Assembly: GCF_018780105.1 (NCBI RefSeq)
Contig: NZ_JADMKC010000017.1
Location: 1-35,607 of the forward strand
Direction of reading: 5' to 3'
DNA: 35,607 bases
From: Thiobacillus sp.
Lineage (GTDB): Bacteria; Pseudomonadota; Gammaproteobacteria; Burkholderiales; Thiobacillaceae
Numbering within the stretch: position 1 is the stretch's first letter; every line of letters begins with the position of its first letter. Under the pieces are notes generated by a model. It had not been told where the DNA came from. It worked only from the letters and a program-made list of their open reading frames with translations, and ran no database searches. The translations under genes were made by a program, and so were the position numbers. Of this stretch, positions 16,088-25,653 are shown piece after piece.

Positions 16088-17934
16088 TCGGGCTGGATTT
16101 CCACCAGCGCCATGTCGGGCGTCACCGCATCGCCTTTCTTGGCGAAGATGCTGATGACGACGCCGGCGATCGGCGCCTGCACTTCGTTCTCCATTTTCAT
16201 CGCCTCGATCACCAGCACGCCGTCGCCGGCCTTGACCGTCTGGCCGATGCTGACCAGCACGTCGACGATGGAACCCGGCATAGCGGCAGTGACGTGGCCG
16301 GGATGGCTGGGGCGGGGCTTCTGGCCGGGCGCGGGGGCAGTGGCACTGGCTTTGCGCGTGGACTTTTCGCTGCCGCCGGATACGGCGACTTCGTTCAGCG
16401 GTTCGACCAGTACTTCTTCGGTGACGCCGTCGATCGCCACGAAGTAGGGGCGCTGGGTGGCGTCCGAGCGGCCGCTGCCCGACAGTTTGATGTGGTAGGT
16501 CTCGCCGTGCAGGGTGATCTTGAATTCGTCGGCGGCGTAGCGTGGCGCGTTGTCCTGCGTGGCCGCGCTCTGCTGGGGCAGCAGCGGCTCGGGCTTGAGG
16601 CTGCCTGCTGAGCGCTCCTGCAGCCAGGTTTTGCCGATCTCGGGAAACATGGCGTAGGTCAGCACGTCTTCGTCGGACTTGGCGAGGCCTTCGATTTCGT
16701 TGCGCAGCTTGTCGAGTTCGTCGCCCAGCAGGTCGGCGGGGCGGCACGTAGTGACGTCGAGGTCGCCGATGGCCATCTTGCGCACTTCTTCGTTGACGTG
16801 TCCCGGCGCGCGGCCGTAGCGGCCCTGCAGGTAAAGCTTCACTTCGTTGGTCACCGATTTGTAGCGTGCGCCCGTCATGACGTTCAGCGCGGCCTGGGTG
16901 CCGACGATCTGCGAGGTGGGTGTGACCAGCGGCGGGAAGCCAAGGTCTGCACGTACCCGTGGAATTTCCTCGAGCACGGCATCCATCTTGTCGAGCGAGC
17001 CTTGTTCCTTCAACTGGTTGGCCAGATTGGAAATCATCCCGCCCGGCACCTGGTTGATCAGCACGCGGGTGTCGGTGCCGGTGAAGGCGGATTCGAACTG
17101 CCAGTATTTCTTGCGTGTTTCCTTGAAATAGGCCGAGATTTCCTCGATCAGCGGCAGCGACAAGCCAGTGTCGTATTCGGTGCCGGCCAAGGCTGCGACC
17201 AGGCTTTGCGTGGTGGGGTGGCTCGCCCCTTCGGCGAACGCGCCGACGCAGGTATCGATGATGCTCGCCCCGGCTTCCACCGCCTTCAGGTGCGTCATGT
17301 GCGCAAGCCCCGAGGTGGCGTGGCTATGGGTATGGATGGGCAGATTCGTCGCGGCGCGGATGGCGCTGACCAGTTCGAACGCGGTATAGGGTGTGAGCAG
17401 GCCCGCCATGTCCTTGATCGCGATGGTGTCGCAACCCATCTCGGCCAGGCCTTTGGCGAGTTCGACGAAATGCGGAATGTTATGCACCGGGCTGGTGGTG
17501 TAGCAGACGGTGCCTTCGGCATGCTTGCCGGCAGCCTTGACGGCCTCGACCGAGACCCGGAGGTTACGCAGGTCGTTCATCGCGTCGAAAATGCGGAACA
17601 CGTCGACGCCGTTGTCGGCCGATTTCTGCACGAAGGCGCGCACCACGTCGTCGGAGTAATTGCGATAGCCGAGCAGGTTCTGCCCGCGCAGCAGCATCTG
17701 GATGCGCGTGTTGGGCAGCGCTTTTCTCAATTGCCGCAGGCGTTCCCACGGATCTTCGCGCAGGAAGCGCACGCAGGCGTCGAAGGTGGCGCCGCCCCAG
17801 GCCTCCAGCGACCAGAAGCCGACCTGGTCGAGTTTGCCGCAGATCGGCAGCATGTCGGCAGTCTGCATGCGGGTGGCGATGAGCGACTGGTGGCCGTCGC
17901 GCAGGACGAGATCGGTAACGAATACTTTGGCCAT
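16084..17934 (-). CDS. pycB: Pyruvate carboxylase subunit B
   Basis: This 616-residue subunit transfers the carboxyl group from biotin to pyruvate, giving oxaloacetate. The N-terminal carboxyltransferase TIM barrel shows LRDGHQS, IKDMAG with the reactive Lys, and HTHSHATSG with metal-binding His. After a conserved PYC/OADA region and an Ala/Pro-rich linker comes the biotinyl domain with EAMKMEN; Lys580 should carry biotin, 36 residues from the end. The same architecture is used by oxaloacetate decarboxylase alpha, but no membrane beta/gamma subunits are nearby and the biotin carboxylase pycA is 2 nt upstream, so pyruvate carboxylase is the better call. The product feeds the TCA cycle and gluconeogenesis. 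Confidence 0.92.
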   Translation of the reverse strand: MAKVFVTDLVLRDGHQSLIATRMQTADMLPICGKLDQVGFWSLEAWGGATFDACVRFLREDPWERLRQLRKALPNTRIQMLLRGQNLLGYRNYSDDVVRAFVQKSADNGVDVFRIFDAMNDLRNLRVSVEAVKAAGKHAEGTVCYTTSPVHNIPHFVELAKGLAEMGCDTIAIKDMAGLLTPYTAFELVSAIRAATNLPIHTHSHATSGLAHMTHLKAVEAGASIIDTCVGAFAEGASHPTTQSLVAALAGTEYDTGLSLPLIEEISAYFKETRKKYWQFESAFTGTDTRVLINQVPGGMISNLANQLKEQGSLDKMDAVLEEIPRVRADLGFPPLVTPTSQIVGTQAALNVMTGARYKSVTNEVKLYLQGRYGRAPGHVNEEVRKMAIGDLDVTTCRPADLLGDELDKLRNEIEGLAKSDEDVLTYAMFPEIGKTWLQERSAGSLKPEPLLPQQSAATQDNAPRYAADEFKITLHGETYHIKLSGSGRSDATQRPYFVAIDGVTEEVLVEPLNEVAVSGGSEKSTRKASATAPAPGQKPRPSHPGHVTAAMPGSIVDVLVSIGQTVKAGDGVLVIEAMKMENEVQAPIAGVVISIFAKKGDAVTPDMALVEIQPE

Positions 17935-17936
17935 GG

Positions 17937-19355
17937 TTACAACCCCTGATGAGCGGCGATGGCGGCGGCGATGGCGGCGGCCATCACTTCCGGCGGTTTC
18001 TTTTCGGTGTATTGCGTGAGTTCCGGATGGTCGTCGACGAAACTGGTGTTGAAGCGACCGCTCTTGAACTCAGGGTTCTTGAGGATTTCCTTGTAATACG
18101 GAATGGTCGTTTTCACGCCATACACCAGCATGTCGGACAGTGCGCGGCTGCCGCGCGCGATGGTCGATTCCCAGTTCAGATTCCACACCGTGAGTTTGGC
18201 GCACATCGAATCGAAGTAGGGCGGAATCACGTAATCGGTGTAGATCGCGGCATCCACCCGCACGCCGGGTCCGCCCGGCGAGTAATAGCGCGTGATGCGG
18301 CCGAGGCTCGGAAGAAATTCGTTTTTCGGGTCTTCGGCATTGATGCGGAATTCGATGGCAAAACCGCGGTGGCTGATCTCGTCCTGTTTGTACTGCAGCG
18401 GCAGGCCGGACGCGATGCGGATCTGTTCCTGCACGATGTCGACGCCGGTGATGGTTTCGGTGATGGGATGCTCGACCTGCAGGCGGGTGTTCATTTCCAT
18501 GAAATAGAACTGGTTGTCCTGGTCGAGCAGGAATTCCACCGTGCCGGCGTTGACGTAGCCGACCGATTTGGCGGCGCGCACCGCCAGCTTGCCGATATAT
18601 TGACGTTGCGCTTCGGTGAGCTGGGGCGAAGGCGCGATTTCGATCAGCTTCTGGTTGCGCCGCTGGATCGAGCAGTCACGCTCGAACAGGTGAATCACGT
18701 TGCCCTGGGTGTCGCCCAGAACCTGCACCTCGATGTGCTTGGGCCGCACCACGCATTTTTCGACGAAGACTTCGGGCTTGCCGAAGGCCTTGCTGGCTTC
18801 CGACACCACGCGGTCATAATTCTTGAGCAGTTCGGCTTCGTTGTCGCAGCGGCGGATGCCACGCCCGCCGCCGCCGTTGGTGGCTTTCAACATCACCGGA
18901 TAGCCGATTTTGTTCGCCAGCGTGCGGGCTTCCTCGACATTTTCCAGGTTGTGGTCCGAGCCGGGCGTGACCGGAATGCCCGCTGCGATCATCGCGTTGC
19001 GGGCCTGGATCTTGTCGCCCATCTGGCGGATCACCTCCGGTGAGGGGCCGATGAAGCGGATGCCGCGGCGCGCGCAGATGGTCGCCAGATCGGGATTTTC
19101 GGAGAGGAAGCCGTAACCGGGATGCAACGCGTCGCAGCCCGAAGCGGCCGCCAGATTGACCAGCGTGTGTGCGTTCAGATAGCCCAGAATCGGGTCCTTG
19201 CCGATGTGGTAAGCCTCGTCGGCCTTTTTCACATGGAGTGCGTGGCGGTCGGCGTCGGTATAGATGGCGACCGACTTGATGCCGAGTTCGGCGCAGGCAC
19301 GCACGATACGGACGGCGATCTCGCCCCGGTTGGCGACCAGTATTTTCTTGAGCAT
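17937..19355 (-). CDS. pycA: Pyruvate carboxylase subunit A (biotin carboxylase)
   Basis: This 472-residue ATP-grasp enzyme carboxylates biotin on PycB. It begins MLKKILVANRGEIAVRIVRA, has the glycine-rich ATP loop KATNGGGGRGIRR, bicarbonate and metal residues in EMNTRLQVEHPITE, and the C-terminal biotin-carboxylase domain. It resembles AccC closely, but it lacks an accB neighbour, is followed at once by pycB, and carries an Ala-rich tail (PPEVMAAAIAAAIAAHQG) of the PycA kind. I chose 19355 because the family start MLKKILVANRGE lies there; the open frame runs to 19415. A possible -10 TATGAT on the minus strand (19428-19433) overlaps the divergent yceD promoter. Confidence 0.92.
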   Translation of the reverse strand: MLKKILVANRGEIAVRIVRACAELGIKSVAIYTDADRHALHVKKADEAYHIGKDPILGYLNAHTLVNLAAASGCDALHPGYGFLSENPDLATICARRGIRFIGPSPEVIRQMGDKIQARNAMIAAGIPVTPGSDHNLENVEEARTLANKIGYPVMLKATNGGGGRGIRRCDNEAELLKNYDRVVSEASKAFGKPEVFVEKCVVRPKHIEVQVLGDTQGNVIHLFERDCSIQRRNQKLIEIAPSPQLTEAQRQYIGKLAVRAAKSVGYVNAGTVEFLLDQDNQFYFMEMNTRLQVEHPITETITGVDIVQEQIRIASGLPLQYKQDEISHRGFAIEFRINAEDPKNEFLPSLGRITRYYSPGGPGVRVDAAIYTDYVIPPYFDSMCAKLTVWNLNWESTIARGSRALSDMLVYGVKTTIPYYKEILKNPEFKSGRFNTSFVDDHPELTQYTEKKPPEVMAAAIAAAIAAHQGL

Positions 19356-19408
19356 GGGCTGGGCGAACCTTAAATCACGGCTGGGAGGAAGGGTTGTCCG
19401 GGGTGTCT

Positions 19409-19437
19409 TTGACAAAAAGAACGCGAAATCATATCAT
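19409..19437 (+). promoter_or_regulatory. Promoter of the yceD-rpmF-plsX-fab cluster
   Basis: TTGACA (19409-19414) and TATCAT (19432-19437) are separated by exactly 17 bp, a near-consensus sigma-70 promoter. Transcription should begin near 19444. That is only about 3 nt before the first in-frame ATG (19447), which helps decide the yceD start. On the other strand the same bases give TATGAT (19428-19433), a possible -10 for pycA. Confidence 0.75.
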
Positions 19438-19476
19438 TGCGGGCTAATGTTGCTGGCCATGTCTACCGGGTGCGTC

Positions 19477-19926
19477 ATGAAAGAATCCGCCACGCTGCGT
19501 CCAATCGCGCTACACCCGGTCGAGGTCGATCCGTGGCGTTTTTGCAAGGATGCGCAGTCGTGGGAAACCCGCTCGGATGTCACTGCGTTTCCGCGGCTTG
19601 CCCATGAATTTACGCAAGGCACCCTGTTTTGTCGAGTGCAGGGGCGGGTCAACCAGCGGGGCAGTTTGTCTTTGCAGGTAATGGTCAGCGGCGATGTGGA
19701 GATGACGTGCCAGCGCTGTCTGAACCCCATGCCGTATCGGGTTGAGGTTGAGCGCACCCTGTATCTGGCGCGCAACGAGGCTGAACTGGAACGACTGGAT
19801 GCTTTGCCCGACAGCGATGCGATCCAGGCTGGCGAAAGCTTGAGTCTGGTCGAGTTGATCGAAGATGAAGTGTTGCTGGGCCTGCCGGTGGCAGTGATGC
19901 ATCCGGAAGGTGAATGCCCGGCTTGA
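19477..19926 (+). CDS. yceD: YceD/DUF177 family protein
   Basis: This 149-residue protein is of the YceD (DUF177) family, almost always found directly before rpmF. The role is linked to 23S rRNA/large-subunit biogenesis, partly by work on plant and bacterial members. The paired cysteines in MTCQRCLNPM and the late LIEDEVLLGLPV are family marks, and ECP near the end is also typical. Three in-frame ATGs exist (19447, 19459, 19477). The strong promoter would start RNA near 19444, leaving no room for a ribosome site before the first two, while 19477 has GGGTG about 5 nt upstream; I therefore chose it. First gene of the fatty-acid cluster. Confidence 0.88.
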   Translation: MKESATLRPIALHPVEVDPWRFCKDAQSWETRSDVTAFPRLAHEFTQGTLFCRVQGRVNQRGSLSLQVMVSGDVEMTCQRCLNPMPYRVEVERTLYLARNEAELERLDALPDSDAIQAGESLSLVELIEDEVLLGLPVAVMHPEGECPA

Positions 19927-19998
19927 AGGGCGCCACTTTGTTTGAAACGTATTTTTAACGCACCCGAATCGGGTGCGACGATTTTTAAGGAGCAAGAA

Positions 19999-20178
19999 AT
20001 GGCTGTTCAGCAGAATAAAAAATCCCCGTCCAAGCGTGGCATGCACCGCTCGCACGATTTCCTGACCGCGCCGGCGCTGGCTGTCGAAGCAACCACGGGC
20101 GAAGCGCATCTGCGTCACCATATCAGCCCCAACGGCTTTTATCGTGGCCGCAAAGTCGTCAAGGCCAAAGGCGAATAA
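19999..20178 (+). CDS. rpmF: 50S ribosomal protein L32
   Basis: This 59-residue ribosomal protein opens with [20 protein letters not shown], the standard L32 start. It ends GFYRGRKVV then a short Lys-rich tail. Length is normal. The start has a perfect AAGGAG 6 nt upstream (19987-19992), the strongest ribosome site in the cluster, as expected for a ribosomal protein. It lies 72 nt after yceD and should be co-transcribed with it. No zinc-binding cysteine set is present. Confidence 0.97.
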   Translation: MAVQQNKKSPSKRGMHRSHDFLTAPALAVEATTGEAHLRHHISPNGFYRGRKVVKAKGE

Positions 20179-20205
20179 TTTCATTTGCGCCACGCCGATT
20201 GCGCT

Positions 20206-20246
20206 GTGTTTGATCGCAGTCGTGTTTGATCGACCCGTGTTTGATC
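20206..20246 (+). repeat. Three copies of GTGTTTGATC before plsX
   Basis: The decamer GTGTTTGATC occurs at 20206-20215, 20222-20231 and 20237-20246, with start-to-start steps of 16 and 15 bp (about 1.5 helical turns). The block fills the 111-nt gap between rpmF and plsX. It could be a transcription-factor site array. TTGAT is also an FNR half-site, but no full FNR palindrome is seen. Confidence 0.6.
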
Positions 20247-20289
20247 ACATCGGTGCGGCGTGTCCTGTTCAGCCCCTCTGTCCGGCTGC

Positions 20290-21309
20290 ATGAGAAATAT
20301 CACAGTTGCCATTGATGTCATGGGGGGCGATCACGGCCCCCATGTCACGGTCCCGGCAGCGATCCGTTGTCTTGCGCGTCATCCCGACCTGAATGTGATT
20401 CTGGTCGGGCCGCAGGATATTGTCGCGGCCGAGCTCAAGGCGCGCCGAGCCAAGCCGAATCCGCGCCTGATCGTGCGCCACGCCAGCCAGGTGGTGGCGA
20501 TGGACGAAGCGCCCGCGTTCGCGTTGCGCGGCAAAAAAGACTCTTCGATGCGTGTGGCGATCGACCTCGTCAAGTCCGGCGAGGCCGATGCCTGCGTGTC
20601 GGCGGGCAATACCGGCGCGTTGATGGCGACTGCCCGTTTTGTCCTGAAAACCCTGCCCGGCATCGACCGTCCAGCGATTGCGGCGGTGATGCCGACGATC
20701 AGTGGGCACGCGCTGGTACTGGACATGGGCGCCAACGTCGACTGTACCGCCGAACACCTGCTGCAGTTCGGCATCATGGGCGCGATGCTGGTAGCGGCGG
20801 TCGAGCATAATCCCAATCCGAGCGTGGGGCTGTTGAACATTGGCGAAGAAGACATCAAGGGCAACGAGATGGTGAAGCGCGCCGCAGAGTTGCTGCGCGA
20901 CAGTCATCTCAACTTCTACGGCAACGTCGAAGGCAACGACATTTTCAAGGGCACGACCGATGTGGTGGTATGCGACGGCTTCGTCGGCAATGTCACGCTG
21001 AAGGCTTCCGAAGGTCTGGCCAAGATGATCGCGACTACGTTGAAGGCCGAGTTCAAGCGCAACTGGCTGACCCGCTTGTCCGGCCTGATGGCCTTGCCCG
21101 TACTCAATGCGTTCAAGAAGCGGCTCGATCCGCGGCGTTACAACGGCGCTACCTTGCTCGGACTCAAGGGCGTGGTGGTGAAAAGCCATGGCTCGGCCGA
21201 CCGTTTTGCGTTCGAGCACGCGATCGATACCGCCAGCGACGAAGTCCGCAACAACGTGCTGAAACGCATCACCGACCAGATCCAGCTTTTGCATCGGGAG
21301 CCCGCTTGA
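20290..21309 (+). CDS. plsX: Phosphate acyltransferase PlsX
   Basis: This 339-residue cytosolic enzyme converts acyl-ACP and phosphate into acyl-phosphate, the donor used by PlsY to start phospholipid synthesis. It begins with the family start [14 protein letters not shown], then has [20 protein letters not shown], and [14 protein letters not shown] in the second half, all characteristic. Length is typical. A GTG-initiated extension from 20260 is possible, but the family start is at ATG 20290. Its TGA overlaps the fabH TTG start by 4 nt, so fabH translation is probably coupled. A short gap with a repeated decamer precedes it. Confidence 0.96.
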   Translation: MRNITVAIDVMGGDHGPHVTVPAAIRCLARHPDLNVILVGPQDIVAAELKARRAKPNPRLIVRHASQVVAMDEAPAFALRGKKDSSMRVAIDLVKSGEADACVSAGNTGALMATARFVLKTLPGIDRPAIAAVMPTISGHALVLDMGANVDCTAEHLLQFGIMGAMLVAAVEHNPNPSVGLLNIGEEDIKGNEMVKRAAELLRDSHLNFYGNVEGNDIFKGTTDVVVCDGFVGNVTLKASEGLAKMIATTLKAEFKRNWLTRLSGLMALPVLNAFKKRLDPRRYNGATLLGLKGVVVKSHGSADRFAFEHAIDTASDEVRNNVLKRITDQIQLLHREPA

Positions 21310-22265
21310 GCCATTCGCGCATTCTCGGCACCGGCAGTTATCTGCCGGCGCATATCCTCACCAATGCCGACCTCGAAAAGCTGGTTGAGACGAACGATCA
21401 GTGGATCGTCGAACGGACCGGCATACGCGAACGTCACATTGCCGCCGAAGGCGAGTACACCAGCGATCTGGCGACAGCGGCAGCGCGCGCAGCGCTGGAT
21501 GCGGCAGGCCTGGCAGCGGACGATATTGATCTGCTGCTGGTGGCCACCACCACGCCCGATCTGGTGTTTCCCAGTACCGCCTGCATCGTGCAGTCCAAGC
21601 TTGGCATGAGCAACGGCAAACCGGCGTTCGACCTGCAGGCAGTGTGCAGTGGGTTCGTGTATGCCATGAGCGTGGCAGACCAGTTCATCAAGACCGGCGC
21701 GGCGAAACATGTGCTGGTGATCGGTGCTGAAACCCTGTCGCGCATCACCGACTGGAACGACCGCGGCAACTGCATCCTTTGGGGCGACGGCGCTGGTGCC
21801 GTGGTGCTGGGGGCGTCTGCCGAACCGGGCATCATCGCCACCCATATTCACGCCGACGGCCGCCACAAGGAGTTGTTGCGCACCACCACCGGGGTGTCGG
21901 ACGGCATGGACGCGCCTGCGTTGATGCGGATGGAGGGCAATGCCGTGTTCAAGATGGCGGTCAACACGCTCGACCGCATCGTTGACGAGACGCTGGAAGC
22001 CAACGGCCTGCAGAAGTCCGACATCGACTGGCTGGTGCCGCATCAGGCCAATATCCGCATCATCAGCGCCACCGCAAAAAAACTCGGCATGAGCATGGAC
22101 AACGTAGTGACCACCGTTGCCGGTCACGGCAACACCTCGGCGGCTTCGGTGCCGCTGGCGTTCGACGTGGCGGTGCGCGACGGCCGCATCCAGCGCGGCC
22201 AGACCGTGCTGATGGAGGCCTTTGGTGGCGGCTTCACCTGGGGCTCCGTGCTCCTTAAGTATTAA
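21306..22265 (+). CDS. fabH: 3-oxoacyl-ACP synthase III (FabH)
   Basis: This 319-residue enzyme condenses acetyl-CoA with malonyl-ACP and starts each fatty-acid chain. The catalytic triad is Cys114 (AVCSGF), the His in PHQANIRI, and the Asn in GHGNTSAAS. The start is a TTG (21306-21308) inside the plsX stop, with GGGAG 5 nt upstream; no ATG lies near the family start [14 protein letters not shown], so the rare start is well supported. fabD follows after 9 nt. Confidence 0.96.
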   Translation: MSHSRILGTGSYLPAHILTNADLEKLVETNDQWIVERTGIRERHIAAEGEYTSDLATAAARAALDAAGLAADDIDLLLVATTTPDLVFPSTACIVQSKLGMSNGKPAFDLQAVCSGFVYAMSVADQFIKTGAAKHVLVIGAETLSRITDWNDRGNCILWGDGAGAVVLGASAEPGIIATHIHADGRHKELLRTTTGVSDGMDAPALMRMEGNAVFKMAVNTLDRIVDETLEANGLQKSDIDWLVPHQANIRIISATAKKLGMSMDNVVTTVAGHGNTSAASVPLAFDVAVRDGRIQRGQTVLMEAFGGGFTWGSVLLKY

Positions 22266-22274
22266 GGTATTCAA

Positions 22275-23213
22275 ATGGTTACCCACAATAAAAATCTGGC
22301 TTTTGTATTTCCCGGACAGGGCTCGCAATCGGTCGGCATGATGCAGGGTTGGGGCGAGCGTTCCGAAGTGCGCGCCACCTTCCTGGAAGCATCCGATGCG
22401 CTGGGCGAGGACCTGTGGGCTCTGGTAAGCGACGGCCCGGCCGATCTGCTCAACCAGACCATCAACACCCAGCCTGCGATGCTGGCTGCCGACGTGGCCG
22501 CCTGGCGTGTGTGGCAGGCGGCGGGCGGCGCGACCCCTGCGCTGCTGGCAGGTCACAGCCTGGGCGAATATGCGGCACTGGTTGCGGCGGGCGCCCTGAG
22601 CTTCGCCGATGCGATCAAGCTGGTGCGTTTCCGCGCCGAAGCCATGCAGTCCGCGGTGCCCGAAGGCGTCGGCGCGATGGCGGCGATTCTGGGTCTGGAC
22701 GACGATGCGGTTCGTGCGGTTTGCGCGGATGCAGCCGCGGGCGAAGTGGTTGAGGCAGTCAATCTCAACTCGCCCGGTCAGGTAGTGATCGCCGGCAACA
22801 AGGCCGCGGTCGAGCGTGCCATGGCGCTGGCCAAGGAAAAGGGCGCCAAGCGCGCGCTGCCGCTGCCGGTCAGTGTGCCGTCGCATTCTTCGCTGATGCT
22901 GCCCGCTGCCGAAAAACTGCTGGCGCATCTGCAGGCTATAACGATCACAGCGCCCGCGATTCCCGTGCTGCACAACACCGATGTGCAAAGCCATGCCGAC
23001 GCGGCTGCGATTCGCGTCGCGCTGGCGAAACAGCTGCACACCCCGGTGCGCTGGGTCGAGACCGTGCAGGCGCTGAAAGCGGCCGGCATCGAACGCGTGA
23101 TCGAATGCGGCCCCGGCAAGGTGCTCGCCGGCCTCAACAAGCGCATCGACGATAGCCTGCCGGCTGTGGCGCTGGTGGATGAAGCCAGCCTGCAGGCTGC
23201 ATTGAACAACTGA
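22275..23213 (+). CDS. fabD: Malonyl-CoA:ACP transacylase (FabD)
   Basis: This 312-residue enzyme moves malonyl from CoA to ACP, giving the extender for FabH and FabF. It begins FVFPGQGSQSVGM, has the nucleophile Ser95 in GHSLGEY, and the His partner in VPSHSSLM. Length is typical. An AAGG lies 8 nt before the ATG. Its TGA overlaps an ATG (23213) of the next frame by one base. Confidence 0.97.
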   Translation: MVTHNKNLAFVFPGQGSQSVGMMQGWGERSEVRATFLEASDALGEDLWALVSDGPADLLNQTINTQPAMLAADVAAWRVWQAAGGATPALLAGHSLGEYAALVAAGALSFADAIKLVRFRAEAMQSAVPEGVGAMAAILGLDDDAVRAVCADAAAGEVVEAVNLNSPGQVVIAGNKAAVERAMALAKEKGAKRALPLPVSVPSHSSLMLPAAEKLLAHLQAITITAPAIPVLHNTDVQSHADAAAIRVALAKQLHTPVRWVETVQALKAAGIERVIECGPGKVLAGLNKRIDDSLPAVALVDEASLQAALNN

Positions 23214-23224
23214 TGGGAGACAAC

Positions 23225-23995
23225 ATGCTGCAAGGAAGCCCCGCGCACAGCGCGAATCTTGAAGGCCAGGTCGCCCTCGTTACGGGCGCCAGCCGGGGTA
23301 TCGGCCAGGCGATTGCGCTGGCTCTGGGCCAGGCAGGCGCAACCGTGATCGGCACCGCCACCAGCGACAAGGGTGCGCAGGCGATCAGCGAATATCTGGC
23401 AGCGGCCAATATCAAGGGTTGCGGCATGAATCTCAATGTCACCGATGGCGCGGCAGTGGAGGCCGTGATGGCTGCGATCACCAAGCAGTTTGGCGATGTC
23501 GGCATTCTGGTCAACAACGCGGGCATCACGCGCGACAACCTGCTGATGCGAATGAAGGACGAGGAGTGGGACGACATCATGGCGACCAACCTGACGTCGG
23601 TTTTCCGCCTGTCGCGTGCGGTATTGCGCGCCATGATGAAAGCGCGTAGCGGGCGCATCATCAGCATCGCCTCGGTGGTCGGCGCAATGGGCAACGCCGG
23701 GCAGACCAACTACAGCGCGGCCAAGGCCGGCATCATGGGCTTCACCAAATCGCTGGCGCGCGAAGTGGGCAGCCGCAATATCACGGTCAACTGCGTCGCG
23801 CCGGGTTTTATCGACACCGATATGACGCGTGCGCTGCCCGACGCCCAGCGTCAGGCGCTGCTGGACCATATTCCGCTGGGACGTTTGGGGTCGGTAGACG
23901 ACATCGCGCAAGCCGTGGTGTTTCTGGCGTCGCCGGCTGCGGGCTATGTTTCGGGCACCACTTTGCACGTCAATGGCGGGATGTACATGGCATGA
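23225..23995 (+). CDS. fabG: 3-oxoacyl-ACP reductase (FabG)
   Basis: This 256-residue short-chain dehydrogenase reduces 3-oxoacyl-ACP with NADPH. The Rossmann motif is TGASRGIG; NNAG is present; the catalytic set is Ser150, Tyr163 and Lys167 (NYSAAKAG). It ends with HVNGGMYMA, as usual. Two starts are possible: ATG 23213, overlapping the fabD stop, and ATG 23225, which has GGGAGA just upstream. I chose 23225 because of that ribosome site. Its sequence is about ten residues longer at the N-terminus than E. coli FabG (SPAHSANLEGQVALV). Confidence 0.95.
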   Translation: MLQGSPAHSANLEGQVALVTGASRGIGQAIALALGQAGATVIGTATSDKGAQAISEYLAAANIKGCGMNLNVTDGAAVEAVMAAITKQFGDVGILVNNAGITRDNLLMRMKDEEWDDIMATNLTSVFRLSRAVLRAMMKARSGRIISIASVVGAMGNAGQTNYSAAKAGIMGFTKSLAREVGSRNITVNCVAPGFIDTDMTRALPDAQRQALLDHIPLGRLGSVDDIAQAVVFLASPAAGYVSGTTLHVNGGMYMA

Positions 23996-24020
23996 CATCG
24001 GCTAATTCCGGTGTTAATTT

Positions 24021-24029
24021 TGATAGAAT
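24021..24029 (+). promoter_or_regulatory. Extended -10 promoter of acpP
   Basis: TGATAGAAT is an extended -10 (TGn then TAGAAT, 5/6 match). No good -35 is present. It sits in the 115-nt gap between fabG and acpP and would give a leader of about 75 nt. An additional promoter is plausible here because acyl carrier protein is needed in much greater amount than the other Fab proteins. Confidence 0.5.
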
Positions 24030-24110
24030 TCGGGGCTGCCATTTTGCGTAGTTTCAATTTCACGGTTTCAGTTCGAATGAAGCCTGTTTTTTTCAAAGAG
24101 GGGATCAGTA

Positions 24111-24344
24111 ATGGAAAACGTGCAGCGTGTAATTAAAGTCGTCGCCGAGCAATTGGGCGTGAACGAAGCAGACATCAAGAACGAGTCTTCATTCGTTGGC
24201 GATCTGGGCGCTGACTCGCTCGATACGGTTGAGCTGGTCATGGCGCTGGAAGAAGAATTCGGCTGCGAAATCCCTGATGAAGATGCAGAGAAAATCACGA
24301 CCGTCCAGCAGGCGATTGACTACGTCAACAGCCATTCGAGCTGA
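24111..24344 (+). CDS. acpP: Acyl carrier protein
   Basis: This 77-residue acidic protein carries the growing acyl chain. Ser36 in the motif GADSLDTVE receives 4'-phosphopantetheine. Helix and loop order is that of E. coli AcpP, ending [11 protein letters not shown] strong GAGGGG lies about 7 nt before the ATG. It is placed between fabG and fabF as in E. coli. Confidence 0.98.
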   Translation: MENVQRVIKVVAEQLGVNEADIKNESSFVGDLGADSLDTVELVMALEEEFGCEIPDEDAEKITTVQQAIDYVNSHSS

Positions 24345-24386
24345 TCGATCGTTTATTAAGCTAGTACTGAGCTGGAAGGGCTGAGT

Positions 24387-25619
24387 TTGTCCAAACGTCG
24401 CGTTGTCGTCACCGGCCTGGGGATCGTTTCTCCGGTCGGCAATACCATTCCGGAAGCCTGGGATAACCTGGTGGCCGGCCGTTCCGGAATTGCCCGGATC
24501 ACCCGTTTCGATCCCACGCCGTTCGCCTCGCAAATCGCCGGCGAGGTCAAGAATTTCGATGTTGATCAATACATCAACCCGAAAGAGGCGCGCCGCATGG
24601 ATACGTTCATCCAGTTCGGCATGGCTGCGGGGATCCAGGCGATTCGGGATTCCGGCCTGGAAGTGAGCGAAGCGAATGCCGAGCGCATCGGCATCAACAT
24701 CGGCTCAGGCATCGGCGGCTTGCCGTTGATCGAGGCGACGCACGACTTGCTGCTGGAATCGGGGCCGAGGAAGATTTCGCCCTTCTTCATTCCGGGTTCC
24801 ATCATCAACATGATTTCCGGCAACCTGTCCATCCAGTTCGGCATCAAGGGCCCCAACCTCGCGGTGGTGACGGCCTGCACCACCGGTCTGCATGCGATCG
24901 GCATGTCTGCCCGCATGATTGCCTATGGCGATGTGGACGTGATGGTTGCAGGCGGTTCCGAACAGGCGACCTCGCAGCTGGGCGTCGGCGGTTTTGCCGC
25001 AGCGCGTGCGCTGTCCACCCGTAACGACGATCCGGCGACCGCCAGCCGTCCGTGGGACAAGGATCGCGATGGTTTCGTGCTGGGCGAAGGCGCCGGCGTG
25101 ATGGTGCTCGAGGAATACGAACACGCCAAGGCGCGCGGCGCCAAAATCTACGCGGAAGTGGTGGGGTTCGGGATGAGCGGCGACGCTTACCACATGACCG
25201 CGCCGAGCACCGACGGGCCCCGACGCTCGATGGTGAATGCGATGCGGGACGCCGGACTCAATCCCGACCAGATTCAGTACGTCAATGCGCACGGCACCTC
25301 GACCCCGCTCGGCGACAAGAATGAAACCGACGCGATCAAGCTTGCCATGGGCGATGCAGCCTACAAGACGGTGGTCAACTCGACCAAGTCGATGACCGGC
25401 CACTTGCTGGGTGGCGCCGGCGGCGTGGAGTCGGTGTTCACCGTTCTGGCGGTGCACAATCAGATATCGCCGCCGACCATCAACATCTTTTCGCAAGATC
25501 CGGAGTGCGATCTTGATTACTGCGCCAACACCGCGCGTGACATGAAGATCGAGGCGGCGCTCAAGAACAATTTCGGGTTTGGCGGCACCAACGGTTCTCT
25601 CATTTTCAAACGCGTTTGA
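24387..25619 (+). CDS. fabF: 3-oxoacyl-ACP synthase II (FabF)
   Basis: This 410-residue elongation condensing enzyme has the KAS triad Cys164 (ACTTG), His302 (NAHGTSTP) and His339 (TGHLLGG), and the C-terminal [14 protein letters not shown]. The start is a TTG at 24387 with GGAAGGG 6 nt upstream; the family start [15 protein letters not shown] follows directly and no ATG is available, so the TTG is credible. It lies 42 nt after acpP. The next gene, pabB, starts within or shortly after its end. Confidence 0.96.
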   Translation: MSKRRVVVTGLGIVSPVGNTIPEAWDNLVAGRSGIARITRFDPTPFASQIAGEVKNFDVDQYINPKEARRMDTFIQFGMAAGIQAIRDSGLEVSEANAERIGINIGSGIGGLPLIEATHDLLLESGPRKISPFFIPGSIINMISGNLSIQFGIKGPNLAVVTACTTGLHAIGMSARMIAYGDVDVMVAGGSEQATSQLGVGGFAAARALSTRNDDPATASRPWDKDRDGFVLGEGAGVMVLEEYEHAKARGAKIYAEVVGFGMSGDAYHMTAPSTDGPRRSMVNAMRDAGLNPDQIQYVNAHGTSTPLGDKNETDAIKLAMGDAAYKTVVNSTKSMTGHLLGGAGGVESVFTVLAVHNQISPPTINIFSQDPECDLDYCANTARDMKIEAALKNNFGFGGTNGSLIFKRV

Positions 25620-25653
25620 CGCCATCGACAAGCGGGGCGCGGCAACCTATCCA

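Noticed and set aside
16084..17934. Oxaloacetate decarboxylase alpha subunit (sodium pump)
   Set aside because: The domain order is shared, but no membrane beta or gamma subunit is nearby and a biotin carboxylase gene is directly upstream.
17937..19355. AccC of acetyl-CoA carboxylase
   Set aside because: No accB neighbour; coupled to pycB with a 2-nt gap; PycA-type C-terminal tail.
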